64,000 bases of DNA from positions 10,449 through 74,448 of the forward strand of contig BNTW01000004.1 in NCBI GenBank assembly GCA_025996895.1, read 5' to 3'. The position numbers and the translations under genes are program-made. The stretch is from Bacteroidia bacterium. Lineage in GTDB: Bacteria > Bacteroidota > Bacteroidia > Bacteroidales > Azobacteroidaceae. The notes under the pieces are model-generated. The model made no database searches. It was not told where the DNA came from and worked only from the letters and a program-made list of their open reading frames with translations. Positions 1 to 8,517 of this stretch are shown one piece after another. Position 1 is the first letter of the stretch. Every line of letters begins with the position of its first letter.

Positions 1-219
1 GTGCTGATGCGCCAAATTGAAGTCGAAGCCGATTCTTATCTGGAAGGAAAAACGATTAAGACCTCTTGTATCCAGGAAAATTATAACTGTTTGGTGGTCG
101 GTATAGAGCGCAACAAAACGTCTATCCTGAATCCGGGCTTTGATTTGGTTTTTGAAGCCGGCGATATTTTGTGGATTGTGGGCGAATATCCAAACATCAA
201 AAAGTTGCGCGACTTATGA
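1..219 (+). CDS. C-terminal fragment of a TrkA-C domain transporter
   Basis: The gene is cut by the left edge, and only its last 72 codons are present. The GTG at position 1 is probably an internal valine rather than a start. The fragment reads like a regulator-of-K+-conductance C-terminal (TrkA-C) domain: an alternating beta/alpha pattern with the phrases VVGIERNKT, FEAGDILWIVGE and IKKLRDL near the end. Such a domain ends cation:proton antiporters of the CPA2/KefB type and some potassium channels, where it binds a ligand on the cytoplasmic side and gates transport. The membrane part lies outside the window, so the transporter type cannot be decided. The TGA stop overlaps the kdsB start in an ATGA arrangement, which suggests translational coupling. 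Confidence 0.7.
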   Translation: MLMRQIEVEADSYLEGKTIKTSCIQENYNCLVVGIERNKTSILNPGFDLVFEAGDILWIVGEYPNIKKLRDL

Positions 220-977
220 CTTTTTTAGGAATTATCCCGGCACGCTACGCCTCTACTCGTTTTCCGGCGAAACCGTTGGCGGATATGTTAGGAAAGCCCA
301 TGATACAGCGGGTTTATGAACAAGTTTCGGGCTTGCTGGATGATGTGCTGGTAGCGACCGACGATGAGCGCATTTTAAACACGGTAAAAGCCTTCGGCGG
401 AAAAGCGTTAATGACTTCACCTAATCACAAAAGCGGGACAGACCGTTGTTACGAGGCTTATACGCTGTGTGGGAAACCGTTCGACGTGGTGGTGAATATT
501 CAGGGCGATGAGCCGTTTATCCAACCTTCTCAAATTCAGTTGATTAAAGATTGTTTTCGGAAGAAAGAAACGCAAATTGCCACGCTGATAAAACCTTTTT
601 CTCCGGACGACGATTTTGAAAAACTGTTTAATCCCAATTCACCCAAAGTGGTGATTAATAAAGAGTTGCAGGCAATTTATTTCAGCCGTTCGGTTATTCC
701 GTATTTTCGCGGACTTCACTCCGAAAAATGGTTAAAAAATCATACTTACTACAAACACATCGGATTGTACGCTTATCGTTCCGAAGTTTTAAAGGAAATC
801 ACCGCCTTGCCACCGTCTGCATTGGAAAAAGCCGAATCATTGGAACAACTGCGCTGGATAGAAAACGGATACGTCATTCAAACCGGCATTACCGAAGAAG
901 AAACAATAGGAATTGACACACCCGAAGATTTAGAAAAGGCGTTGCAATATTTGTTACAAGCAAATATTAATTTATAA
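216..977 (+). CDS. kdsB: 3-deoxy-manno-octulosonate cytidylyltransferase
   Basis: Activates KDO with CTP to give CMP-KDO, the donor for the inner core of lipopolysaccharide; cytoplasmic. The N-terminus has the nucleotidyltransferase signature IPARYASTRFPAKPLAD (residues 6-22), followed by GKPMIQRVYEQ, the NIQGDEPFI motif of KDO cytidylyltransferases and HIGLYAYR. At 253 residues it is of normal family length. An open frame continues upstream to 171, but homology begins at the ATG at 216, which overlaps the upstream stop as ATGA, so that start was chosen. It shows that the host makes a KDO-containing outer membrane. It is probably cotranscribed with the upstream transporter. Confidence 0.95.
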   Translation: MTFLGIIPARYASTRFPAKPLADMLGKPMIQRVYEQVSGLLDDVLVATDDERILNTVKAFGGKALMTSPNHKSGTDRCYEAYTLCGKPFDVVVNIQGDEPFIQPSQIQLIKDCFRKKETQIATLIKPFSPDDDFEKLFNPNSPKVVINKELQAIYFSRSVIPYFRGLHSEKWLKNHTYYKHIGLYAYRSEVLKEITALPPSALEKAESLEQLRWIENGYVIQTGITEEETIGIDTPEDLEKALQYLLQANINL

Positions 978-1022
978 TATTCCACGGAAGGCAACAATCC
1001 TCTCTGTTTTCATCATTTCAAT

Positions 1023-1060
1023 TTGGCGGTAAGTCATCTAAAATATATAGTTACCGCCAA
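1023..1060. repeat. Perfect 10-bp inverted repeat downstream of kdsB
   Basis: TTGGCGGTAA at 1023-1032 is mirrored exactly by TTACCGCCAA at 1051-1060, with an 18-nt AT-rich loop. RNA from either strand could fold into a 10-bp stem. No U-run follows on the plus strand, so it is not a textbook terminator. It may stabilise the kdsB mRNA end, act as a factor-dependent terminator, or be a protein-binding palindrome. Confidence 0.6.
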
Positions 1061-1330
1061 CTTTCAAATCGAGAAATTTCGTCAACTAAAAAATTATTCC
1101 TAATGTTTTGCGCCTGTGTGTTTTTACCGTCTGAATTTTAAAAGAAATTTTTTATTGCGTATTACTTGTATTGTCGAAAAATATGCGTATTTATGCCAAT
1201 ATTGCTCATAATAACCCATTGTTATTTGCCCGGATAATGGAAAATCGCACGTTTAAGGCGACAATATGGATTTTATACGTTCTTTAATAGAATTTATAGA
1301 GGAAAATATAACTTTTCAATAAAAAACCAT

Positions 1331-1338
1331 TATATTTG
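1331..1338 (+). promoter_or_regulatory. Putative sigma-ABfr -7 box TATATTTG
   Basis: TATATTTG fits the Bacteroidetes primary-sigma -7 consensus TAnnTTTG and lies 25 nt before the ATG at 1364. It would transcribe the small sorting-domain protein and, with only 2 nt between genes, prmC and recX as well. No clear -33 TTTG was found. Confidence 0.5.
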
Positions 1339-1363
1339 TGTCGGATTTCGTAAATGCAAGATT

Positions 1364-1675
1364 ATGAAAAAAAGGATTTCGTTTCTGATAATATCCTTGT
1401 GCATGTTGCTGGCGTTGCCGGTTTCGCTTTTTGCCCAGAACAAGAAGGAAATTGTAACGGAGGAAACGCTTATCCCCGAATTGAATGTAGTGAATAACAC
1501 CTTGTATGTGAAAAACGCTCCGGTAGGTGCGAAATTGGAAATCATTACCATTGTGGGCAATAAGGTGCTGGTGTTGGAGATGAAAGCGAGCGAAGCCACC
1601 TACACGCTCAACCTTCCCAAAGCTATTTATATTTTTAAAATCGGCGGGGTGGTACGCAAATTTGTGTTGAAATAA
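1364..1675 (+). CDS. Small secreted protein consisting of a T9SS-type sorting domain
   Basis: A 103-residue protein. Residues 1-24 form a signal peptide (basic MKKR, hydrophobic core, cleavage near LFAQ). After a short linker (KKEIVTEETLIPE), the remainder resembles a T9SS type A sorting domain: a run of beta strands with the phrases LEIITIVGNKVL, YTLNLPKAIYIFKIG and a VVRKFVLK end. Sorting domains normally end large secreted enzymes; here there is almost no cargo. Its function is unknown. It might be a relic of a longer gene or a small surface-anchored protein. It stops 2 nt before prmC, so the two are likely cotranscribed. Confidence 0.65.
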   Translation: MKKRISFLIISLCMLLALPVSLFAQNKKEIVTEETLIPELNVVNNTLYVKNAPVGAKLEIITIVGNKVLVLEMKASEATYTLNLPKAIYIFKIGGVVRKFVLK

Positions 1676-1677
1676 TA

Positions 1678-2490
1678 ATGTCTTTTTTTGAGGAACAATT
1701 AGCCGGCTTATATACTGCTTCCGAAATTAAATCATTGACTTACTTGATTTTGGAAGAGGTTTGCCATAAAGACAAAGCAACTTTGTTGCGCGAAAAAAGA
1801 GAAATCCAACAAATGCTGGACGAGTTGAAAAAATCCCGCCCGATACAATATATTATAGGTAAAACCGAATTTTACAACTTACCGTTTTGTGTGAATGAAA
1901 ATGTGTTAATTCCGCGTCCCGAAACGGAAGAATTGGTAGAGCGGGTTATTCAGACATTGGCCGGCCGTAAATCGCAATTTAATATTTGGGATATTGGTAC
2001 CGGCTCAGGTTGTATTGCAGTTGCGTTGGCAAAAAATCTGCCGAATGCGAAGGTTTATGCTTCGGATATTTCGGAAAAAGCATTGGAAACGGCTCAACAG
2101 AATGCTTTGAATAATCAGGTTGAAGTCCAATTTTTCCGGCAAGATATTTTGTTTGCCCATTCGGATTTTCTGGCCGAAACGTTTTCTTTGATTGTAAGCA
2201 ATCCGCCGTATATTGTTCCGTCCGAAAAACCGGCTATGAGTGCGAATGTCTTGGCGTATGAGCCGGCTGAAGCGTTGTTTGTGCCGGAAGACAAGCCCTT
2301 GCTCTTTTATGAACGCATTGCGGAAACCGGATTAAACCGTTTGGAGCAGGGGGGGTACCTGTTTTTTGAAACGAATGCGCGTTTTGGAAAAGCCGTTGCC
2401 GGAATGTTGAAAGGCAAAGGATATGCGGAGGTGGAAGTCTTTCAGGATATTTCGGGCAACGACCGGATAGTTAAAGCGGTTAAAAAATGA
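1678..2490 (+). CDS. prmC: Peptide chain release factor N5-glutamine methyltransferase
   Basis: Methylates the glutamine of the GGQ motif in release factors RF1 and RF2 with S-adenosylmethionine, allowing efficient termination. The N-terminal helical domain includes RPIQYIIGKTEFYNLPF and the RPETEELVE motif. The SAM-binding domain has WDIGTGSGCIAVALA, and the diagnostic catalytic NPPY motif is in VSNPPYIVPSE. At 270 residues it is of typical length. The last codons overlap the recX start as ATGA, so the two are translationally coupled. Confidence 0.95.
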   Translation: MSFFEEQLAGLYTASEIKSLTYLILEEVCHKDKATLLREKREIQQMLDELKKSRPIQYIIGKTEFYNLPFCVNENVLIPRPETEELVERVIQTLAGRKSQFNIWDIGTGSGCIAVALAKNLPNAKVYASDISEKALETAQQNALNNQVEVQFFRQDILFAHSDFLAETFSLIVSNPPYIVPSEKPAMSANVLAYEPAEALFVPEDKPLLFYERIAETGLNRLEQGGYLFFETNARFGKAVAGMLKGKGYAEVEVFQDISGNDRIVKAVKK

Positions 2491-2960
2491 AAGAACTCAC
2501 CTATGAACAAGCCCTGCATCGTTTGGCGGCCGATTGCAGTCGTACGGAACGGTGTGTCCAAGATGTCCGCAAAAAAATGGAAAATTGGGAACTTTCGGCA
2601 GACGTGCAAAAGAAAATTCTTCAATACTTGCAAAAAGAAAAATACATAGATGAGCAACGTTTTTGCCGTGCTTTTGTGAATGATAAATCGCAATACAATC
2701 GCTGGGGTGCGTATAAAATCGGTTATGAATTGAAGAAAAAAAATATTCCCGGCGATTTCATCCGGGAAGCTCTGCAAAATCTCGACGCAACCGTCCTGCG
2801 CGAACAGTTGACCGAATTATTGGAAAAGAAGCAGAAAACAGTCAAAGGAAAGAATGAATACGAAATCCGGCAGAAAATCATTCGATTTGCTGCCGGACGT
2901 GGATTTTCGCTTGAAGAGATTGAAGCCGCCTTAAGCAACCGAATCAACCGGTGCGATTAA
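2487..2960 (+). CDS. recX: Regulatory protein RecX
   Basis: RecX binds RecA filaments and limits recombinase activity. This 157-residue protein has the tandem three-helix repeats of the family: KKILQYLQKEKYIDEQRFCRAFVND, then WGAYKIGYELKKKNIPGDFI with the conserved K-I-x-x-E-L-x-x-K-x-I pattern. recA is not nearby, which is common in Bacteroidetes. The ATG overlaps the prmC stop. The last 30 bp (2931-2960) overlap the 3' end of the convergent rprY-like gene, so the two mRNAs are complementary at their tails. Confidence 0.88.
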   Translation: MKELTYEQALHRLAADCSRTERCVQDVRKKMENWELSADVQKKILQYLQKEKYIDEQRFCRAFVNDKSQYNRWGAYKIGYELKKKNIPGDFIREALQNLDATVLREQLTELLEKKQKTVKGKNEYEIRQKIIRFAAGRGFSLEEIEAALSNRINRCD

Positions 2961-3635
2961 TTTGTATCCTTTTCCGTGGATATTCATGATTTCGAGGCTG
3001 GGGTCTTCCTTCAACAGTTTGCGCAATTTGGTAATATACACATCCATACTGCGGGCATTGAAATAATCCACTACTCCCCAAATCTTTTTAAGCGCGTAAT
3101 TGCGTTCCAGCACCTGATTAACATTGTCATAGAGCAGATTCAACAAATCGCTTTCTTTCGTGGTCAATTTAATGACTGTTTCGCCGGTCGTCAATGTTTG
3201 TTTTTGTGTATCAAAAATAAATTTGCCCAAAATCACCGGCCCTTCTTTCGTGGCTTTTTTACCGCTTACGCGACGCAATATAGCCTCTATACGAAGCAAC
3301 AACTCTTCCATGCTGAACGGTTTCGTCAGATAATCGTCCGCGCCGATTTTAAAACCTTCCAAAATATCTTCCTTCATGGTTTTTGCCGTCAGGAAAATGA
3401 TAGGAATTTCCGAACTTGCCGTACGAATTTCCTGTGCCAGCGTGAATCCGTCTTTCTTCGGCATCATCACGTCCAAAATACACAAATCGTATTTTTCTTT
3501 CGGGAAAGCTTTTGCGCCTGCTTCACCGTCGGGGAACAAATCCACCGAAAAACCTTTTGCCTGCAAATATTCGCGCAGCAACATACCTAAATTCTCGTCA
3601 TCTTCACACATGAAGATATTCACTTTTTCTTCCAT
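2931..3635 (-). CDS. rprY: OmpR/PhoB-family response regulator, RprY-like
   Basis: Transcriptional regulator with an N-terminal receiver domain (residues 5-120) and a C-terminal winged-helix DNA-binding domain (about 135-230). The phosphoacceptor is Asp55 in LCILDVMMPKKDGF; the acidic pocket is CEDDEN and the conserved lysine is in DDYLTKPF. The DNA-binding domain has LTTKESDLLNLL and the recognition region RSMDVYITKLRKLLKEDP. Its partner kinase is encoded 18 bp upstream. The pair resembles RprX/RprY of Bacteroides fragilis; the symbol is given on that resemblance. It converges on, and overlaps, recX. Confidence 0.85.
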   Translation of the reverse strand: MEEKVNIFMCEDDENLGMLLREYLQAKGFSVDLFPDGEAGAKAFPKEKYDLCILDVMMPKKDGFTLAQEIRTASSEIPIIFLTAKTMKEDILEGFKIGADDYLTKPFSMEELLLRIEAILRRVSGKKATKEGPVILGKFIFDTQKQTLTTGETVIKLTTKESDLLNLLYDNVNQVLERNYALKKIWGVVDYFNARSMDVYITKLRKLLKEDPSLEIMNIHGKGYKLIAPVDSVA

Positions 3636-3653
3636 AAAACTTTTATTTAATTG

Positions 3654-5147
3654 TTAATTATCAACGTAAGGCAAAGTGATAATAAATTTCGTCCCTTTGC
3701 CATAATCACTCTCTGCTTTAATAGTTCCATCTAATTCCGTAATAATACGTTTCACATACGCCAAACCCAAGCCGAAACCTTTGACATCATGCCGGTTTCC
3801 GGTAGGAACACGGTAGAAACGGTCAAAAATCTTTTTCAGGTTTTCCTTTTTAATCCCTATGCCGTTGTCTTCGATAATAATCTGTACTTTATCATCAACG
3901 TTTAAGGTGTGAGTAATCAACGATAAAGGAACATCCGACCGCCTGTACTTTACCGCGTTTTCCATTAAATTAAACAGGACATTGGTAAAGTGCATTTTAT
4001 CCACGATAATCGTAGAATCCAACGCTTCCAAATCGATGTCCAGCGTACCACCGGCATTTTCCACCCGCAACGCGAAGGTGCTTGCCACACTCGTTATCAA
4101 ATCATTTGCATCTAATTTCGTCATTTTGAATTGCGTTGCACCATCCTCAAACAGCGACATTTGCAACACTTTTTCCACCAAAAAACCCAACCGTTTGCTT
4201 TCGTCGCTGATTACCTGCTTGGCGTGTTCCATCAGGTGGGGCGAATTACTGACATCGGAATCGTTCAGGGTCTGCGCCGCCAGCGAAATACTTGCGACCG
4301 GTGTTTTCAACTCGTGCGTCATATTGTTGATAAAGTCGTTTTTTACTTCCGAGAGGCGTCTTTGTCTAAAAACAATCAGTATCGTGGAAATGAAAACAAT
4401 CAGCAACACCACCGTAAAAATAATCGATGGAATGATATATTGTATGGAACTCAACACATATTTTTTTTGTCCCGGGAATGCCACCTGAAGCGTATAGAGC
4501 TTGTTGGCAGGATCTTTGGGAAACAAAATCTGCGAATAAACTTCTTTGATGGTTTCCGGATTATAGTCGGGACTTTTTTCGACAACGCGTTTATCCTTAT
4601 CCATAATTGCATACACAAACGGCAGGACGATGTCGTTGTTCGCCAATTCAGCCTGGATATACGATTCCAGATTGCGGGAATTTAACCGTTCCTTAATCGG
4701 GCGGTCGCTGCCTCGCATAGCATTTCGGATTACCTCGTTCAGCAAATTTTGTTGATAAAAATATTGATCGTATACCGCCTTTTGAATGTCCAGCGACACC
4801 GTACTGATGTCACTTTTTCCGAAACTCGGCTTCAAAGCGGAAAGCGAATCAGCGCGAGTAATGTTCAAATCAATGTCATCGACCGAGAGGCGTTGTTGTG
4901 TCAGCGCGCCGGTTTTGCCTCCCCAATTCTTTTTCCGGAAAGCAAAGACTTGGTCGGTAAGGAATTGCGTGGTTTCATCCAGTTCCAAATCGTGAGAAAC
5001 CTGATTTAAACTTCGTTTCACAGCCTCTTTAAACTGCTCTTCCTGCGTGTTCAAAATGATGTGGATATAGTAAGTTTGCAAATACAACAACCCGACAAAG
5101 GCGAAAATCATTACGCCGGCCAGCAACCATATTGTCGATTTTCTCAT
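3654..5147 (-). CDS. rprX: Sensor histidine kinase, RprX-like
   Basis: Inner-membrane sensor kinase of 497 residues. There are two membrane segments (about 6-28 and 237-260) with a large periplasmic sensor region between them. The dimerisation/phosphoacceptor domain has His278 in NNMTHELKTP. The ATPase domain has an N box (NLMENAVKYR), a G1 box (EDNGIGI) and a G2 box (GFGLGLAYVKRI). It phosphorylates the downstream response regulator, with which it forms a kinase-first operon. The signal is unknown. The upstream 234 bp is extremely AT-rich and contains TACTTTG (complement of 5176-5182), a poor match to the -7 consensus. Confidence 0.87.
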   Translation of the reverse strand: MRKSTIWLLAGVMIFAFVGLLYLQTYYIHIILNTQEEQFKEAVKRSLNQVSHDLELDETTQFLTDQVFAFRKKNWGGKTGALTQQRLSVDDIDLNITRADSLSALKPSFGKSDISTVSLDIQKAVYDQYFYQQNLLNEVIRNAMRGSDRPIKERLNSRNLESYIQAELANNDIVLPFVYAIMDKDKRVVEKSPDYNPETIKEVYSQILFPKDPANKLYTLQVAFPGQKKYVLSSIQYIIPSIIFTVVLLIVFISTILIVFRQRRLSEVKNDFINNMTHELKTPVASISLAAQTLNDSDVSNSPHLMEHAKQVISDESKRLGFLVEKVLQMSLFEDGATQFKMTKLDANDLITSVASTFALRVENAGGTLDIDLEALDSTIIVDKMHFTNVLFNLMENAVKYRRSDVPLSLITHTLNVDDKVQIIIEDNGIGIKKENLKKIFDRFYRVPTGNRHDVKGFGLGLAYVKRIITELDGTIKAESDYGKGTKFIITLPYVDN

Positions 5148-5381
5148 ACTTTTTTCCTTGCTTTGAATTTGATAACAAAGTAAGTTTATTTTCGTTTAAC
5201 ATTTTCTAAAAAAAATACAAAAGATATTACAAAAAAAATAAAACAATTTAACAAAACATTTAAATCCTAAATTGTAATACGAATTAAGTTAAATTTAAAT
5301 TATAGTTTGGTATTTTGTTTAAAAACAAAAAGGGAAAAAGATATTTCGCCCCCTAATTGGTGTCGTTCCTTTATTGTATGA
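5148..5381. other. AT-rich gap between rprX and the GH43 gene
   Basis: This 234-bp stretch serves as rprX upstream region and GH43 downstream region, both on the minus strand. It is very rich in A and T runs. A purely AT stem, TTTTGTTT/AAACAAAA near 5314-5331, could be a weak terminator for GH43. No open frame or RNA gene was recognised. Confidence 0.4.
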
Positions 5382-7367
5382 TTATTTCACCACAATTTTT
5401 TGTGTAATGTTTTCCCCTTGGGTTTGTATTTTCAACAAGTAAAATCCGGCGGATAAATGTGATAAATCCGTTTGTATTTCGTTGTCGCCGGCAGTTAATT
5501 CCCGAAATTCCTGTTTTTGTAAAACTCCCTGTAAATCATAGACTTCAAGTTTTATTTTTTCGGAAATAGAAGCCGTTAAACGGATTTTTAAAATATCTTC
5601 GACCGGATTGGGATAGATGGCTACGCTTGTTGCGTTGCCGATGGTTTCTATTCCGGTATGCGAAAAAAAGAAGACGTCCGTACCGCGTGTAATACCGGCT
5701 TCGTTGAATACATCGACCGAAAAATAATAATTCTCTACAGCACTTAAACTGTTCAAAATTAAGGCCTTTTTATCATACAACAAATAGTTTTCGTACAATT
5801 TATTTTCTTCTGTCCCAAAACGAATGTTGTATCCGACCGTATTCGGATTTGCCGTCCAGTTGATATATACTTTGCGATTGTCTAATAAGCTGTATGTTCT
5901 CACCCTGAAACTCGAGAGTGGGTCAGGTTTTTCGCCCGCACTTTTTCCGAAAATGCGGAAATCCGACAATGCGAATGTTTTCGACGGTGTTTTTACATTA
6001 GTCAGGCGCACATATTGGGCTTGTACGCCCTGTTCTAATTGGATATAATCATGGGGAGCGTCTATCGTATTTTCGGATTTGTTGATAACCGTCTGCCATT
6101 GCTCGCCGTCCGTCGAATATTCGACAAGGTATTGATAATAAATAGACGGATTTCTTCCCGCCAAATCGGTTTCTACATCGGCAAAGTTGATTTGCAGGGC
6201 TTGTACCGTGCATTCCTGACCTAAATTAATCATAAAAAATTCGCCGGCATCAGCCGTTTGGGCACTCCATTCCGTCCGAATATCTTCATCGACCGCATTC
6301 ACCGCTTTGGTTGTTGTTTTCAATTCAGAGGAAGCGGTTGCTTCTTTTTTGTAGGAAAGCACCAGCCATTTGGGAAATAATTCTTCGGGGCCGGAAATCT
6401 TTTTGCCGGGAATAATCAGCGGATAATCGCCGAAACCGGTGTAGGCATACATCACGTTGTCTTCGTCGAAGAAAACGGGAAACAGGGAAATGCGCCGTTC
6501 AAACGAATGGCGAAGCGAAATCGTTGCCGATCCGACGTGCCAATAATTGCCGTATTTGTCCTGGAACGTACTGCCGTGTCCCGCACCGCACACAAAGCCT
6601 TCCGGCTTGTAGGCAAAAGGATTGTGTTTTGCCAGCACAAACGGCCCCAGCGGATTGTCCGAAACATAGACGCCGTCGTTGTAGCTCTTAAATTCCGTTC
6701 CCGGACAGGCATATTGCAAAAAATATTTTCCGTCGTGTTTATTCATCCAAGCACCCTCAATCCAAGGATCAGCACCGTCGTTGCTATTGTAATTGCCCGG
6801 AACTTCCCAGCCGTTTTGCGTTTTGTTGCTTTTAATCAAGGCTTTTAACGAGCCTTTGGAGTTGAACGTTTTCGGGTCGATTTCGACACCGCGAATGGGG
6901 TCGGTATTCGAGCAGCCGCCATAATAATATAACCGTCCGTCGTCGTCCAAAAACAGCATGGGATCGATATGTGTGTAGGCAAAACCGTTTTTAGCCACTT
7001 CCCACTTTCCCGATTTCGGGTCGGCCGTTTTGTAAATCTTGTTGTGTCCCGAAGTCATAAAATAAATCTCGTCGCCGATAACTACCGCCGTAGGAGCATA
7101 ATCGTTCAACGGCAAATCGGCTGTCGTAATCAAATCCCAATCAATCAAGTCGGTGGAGTGAAAATATCCGCCCGATTTGGAAAGAAACATATAATATTCG
7201 TCTTTGAAAAGTACCACAGAAGGGTCGGCTGCTTCCCGGTAGGAAGGTTTGTCCGAACTGTACATATAACTCAAATTCAACGGATTACAGATTGTCCGAA
7301 TGGCTTCTTGCGCTTGTGCAAAGGGTATTCCTAAAAATAAAAAGGCTAATCCGATAAAATTTTTCAT
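5382..7367 (-). CDS. Secreted GH43-like glycosidase with discoidin, FN3 and T9SS domains
   Basis: Extracellular glycosidase, probably acting on arabinose- or xylose-containing side chains (GH43 family knowledge; exact substrate unknown). A signal peptide spans residues 1-19. The five-bladed propeller covers about 28-330: catalytic-base candidate Asp48 in EAADPSV, pKa-modulating Asp in THIDPMLFLDD, and acid Glu in WIEGAWM. An F5/8-type C (CBM32-like) domain follows (about 335-475), then a fibronectin-III-like module (about 485-565) and a T9SS sorting domain with YPNPVEDILKI and KIVVK at the end. An in-frame TTG exists at 7388, but the ATG at 7367 directly precedes the signal peptide. It lies 17 bp after obgE on the same strand, so it may be read from the hpt-adk-obgE transcript. 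Confidence 0.85.
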   Translation of the reverse strand: MKNFIGLAFLFLGIPFAQAQEAIRTICNPLNLSYMYSSDKPSYREAADPSVVLFKDEYYMFLSKSGGYFHSTDLIDWDLITTADLPLNDYAPTAVVIGDEIYFMTSGHNKIYKTADPKSGKWEVAKNGFAYTHIDPMLFLDDDGRLYYYGGCSNTDPIRGVEIDPKTFNSKGSLKALIKSNKTQNGWEVPGNYNSNDGADPWIEGAWMNKHDGKYFLQYACPGTEFKSYNDGVYVSDNPLGPFVLAKHNPFAYKPEGFVCGAGHGSTFQDKYGNYWHVGSATISLRHSFERRISLFPVFFDEDNVMYAYTGFGDYPLIIPGKKISGPEELFPKWLVLSYKKEATASSELKTTTKAVNAVDEDIRTEWSAQTADAGEFFMINLGQECTVQALQINFADVETDLAGRNPSIYYQYLVEYSTDGEQWQTVINKSENTIDAPHDYIQLEQGVQAQYVRLTNVKTPSKTFALSDFRIFGKSAGEKPDPLSSFRVRTYSLLDNRKVYINWTANPNTVGYNIRFGTEENKLYENYLLYDKKALILNSLSAVENYYFSVDVFNEAGITRGTDVFFFSHTGIETIGNATSVAIYPNPVEDILKIRLTASISEKIKLEVYDLQGVLQKQEFRELTAGDNEIQTDLSHLSAGFYLLKIQTQGENITQKIVVK

Positions 7368-7384
7368 ATTATTTATTCTTATTA

Positions 7385-8506
7385 TCAATCCATCTCTAAA
7401 TCTTCGTCCTCTTCCGCGTTTTTTTCGGGAAGTGAATAATCAAAATCATCATCAACATCTTCTACGCGAATATCCATCGGGCGATGAACAATGCTTTCTA
7501 TGTCGTGAAATTCCTGTTTATTTAATTCTTTCCACAACAAATCTTTCAACGCGGTAATTCCCCGGTGCGTAATTGAAGAAATAAAAATCGCAGGAATGCC
7601 GGCGGGCAGTTCTTTTGCGAGGGCTTGTTCCAATTCCTCGTCCAGCATATCCGACTTGGAAATGGCCAAAACACGCTGTTTATCCAGCAATTCGGGATTA
7701 TATTGGCTTAATTCGTTCAGTAAAATCGTGTATTCCTTTTGAATGTCGCCGGCATCGGCCGGAACGACAAAAAGTAACAACGAATTACGTTCAATATGAC
7801 GTAAAAACCTTAAACCCAGCCCTTTGCCTTCACTTGCTCCTTCGATAATTCCCGGAATGTCGGCCATCACAAACGAATAGCTATCCCGTACATTTACAAT
7901 TCCTAAACCCGGCTCAAGCGTAGTAAAAGGATAATTTGCAATTTTGGGTTTAGCAGCGGAAACGACCGACAACAGCGTGGATTTTCCGACATTCGGAAAA
8001 CCGACGAGCCCGACATCGGCCAACAGTTTCAGTTGCAGGATTATCCGGCGTTCCTGGTACGGCTCGCCCGGTTGTGCATATTTGGGGGCTTGGTTGGTCG
8101 CCGATTTAAAAAAGGTGTTTCCTTTCCCGCCGCGTCCGCCTTTGAGCAATACAATTTCCTGTCCGTCGTAGCGAATGTCGGTAATAAATTCTCCGGTTTC
8201 GCCGTCATAAACGACCGTTCCGACAGGGACTTCCACGATCTTGTCTTCCCCTTGTTTTCCGTGGCTCATTCGTCCCGATCCGCCTGCACCGTGTCCGGCC
8301 AAGATATGCCGTTCATATTTTAAATGCAGCAACGTCCAATAATTTCGATTACCATGCAAAATGACATTTCCACCGTCCCCGCCGTCTCCACCGTCAGGCC
8401 CGCCGAAAGGAATATATTTTTCCCTCCTAAAATGCGTCGAGCCGCGTCCGCCTTTTCCCGAACGAGCATAAATCTTTACATAATCAATAAAATTGGATTC
8501 TGCCAT
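7385..8506 (-). CDS. obgE: GTPase Obg
   Basis: Essential ribosome-associated GTPase for 50S maturation. The glycine-rich Obg fold is at residues 1-157 ([30 protein letters not shown]). The GTP-binding domain follows, with G1 GFPNVGKST, the switch region [12 protein letters not shown]3 [16 protein letters not shown] and G4 SKSD. The C-terminus is acidic ([11 protein letters not shown]), as is usual in Bacteroidetes. The ATG at 8506 gives the standard start [17 protein letters not shown]; a TTG at 8521 would overlap adk. It lies 11 bp after adk and is probably in one operon with hpt and adk. Confidence 0.96.
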   Translation of the reverse strand: MAESNFIDYVKIYARSGKGGRGSTHFRREKYIPFGGPDGGDGGDGGNVILHGNRNYWTLLHLKYERHILAGHGAGGSGRMSHGKQGEDKIVEVPVGTVVYDGETGEFITDIRYDGQEIVLLKGGRGGKGNTFFKSATNQAPKYAQPGEPYQERRIILQLKLLADVGLVGFPNVGKSTLLSVVSAAKPKIANYPFTTLEPGLGIVNVRDSYSFVMADIPGIIEGASEGKGLGLRFLRHIERNSLLLFVVPADAGDIQKEYTILLNELSQYNPELLDKQRVLAISKSDMLDEELEQALAKELPAGIPAIFISSITHRGITALKDLLWKELNKQEFHDIESIVHRPMDIRVEDVDDDFDYSLPEKNAEEDEDLEMD

Positions 8507-8517
8507 GTTTTTAATTA

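Larger units (their letters stand above)
978..1363. other. 386-bp intergenic region with inverted repeat and promoter
   Basis: AT-rich gap between kdsB and the small secreted protein. It holds a perfect 10-bp inverted repeat at 1023-1060 and a Bacteroidetes-type -7 box at 1331-1338, both listed separately. No tRNA-like clover-leaf or convincing small coding frame was seen. The rest, about 1061-1320, is unassigned. Confidence 0.6.

Noticed and set aside
171..215. Upstream extension of the kdsB frame
   Set aside because: Overlaps the upstream gene and precedes the conserved KdsB N-terminus; the ATG at 216 is a classic ATGA-coupled start.
5314..5331. TTTTGTTT/AAACAAAA palindrome as a firm terminator
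   Set aside because: The stem is almost entirely A-T and could arise by chance in this AT-rich gap; only mentioned under the gap.
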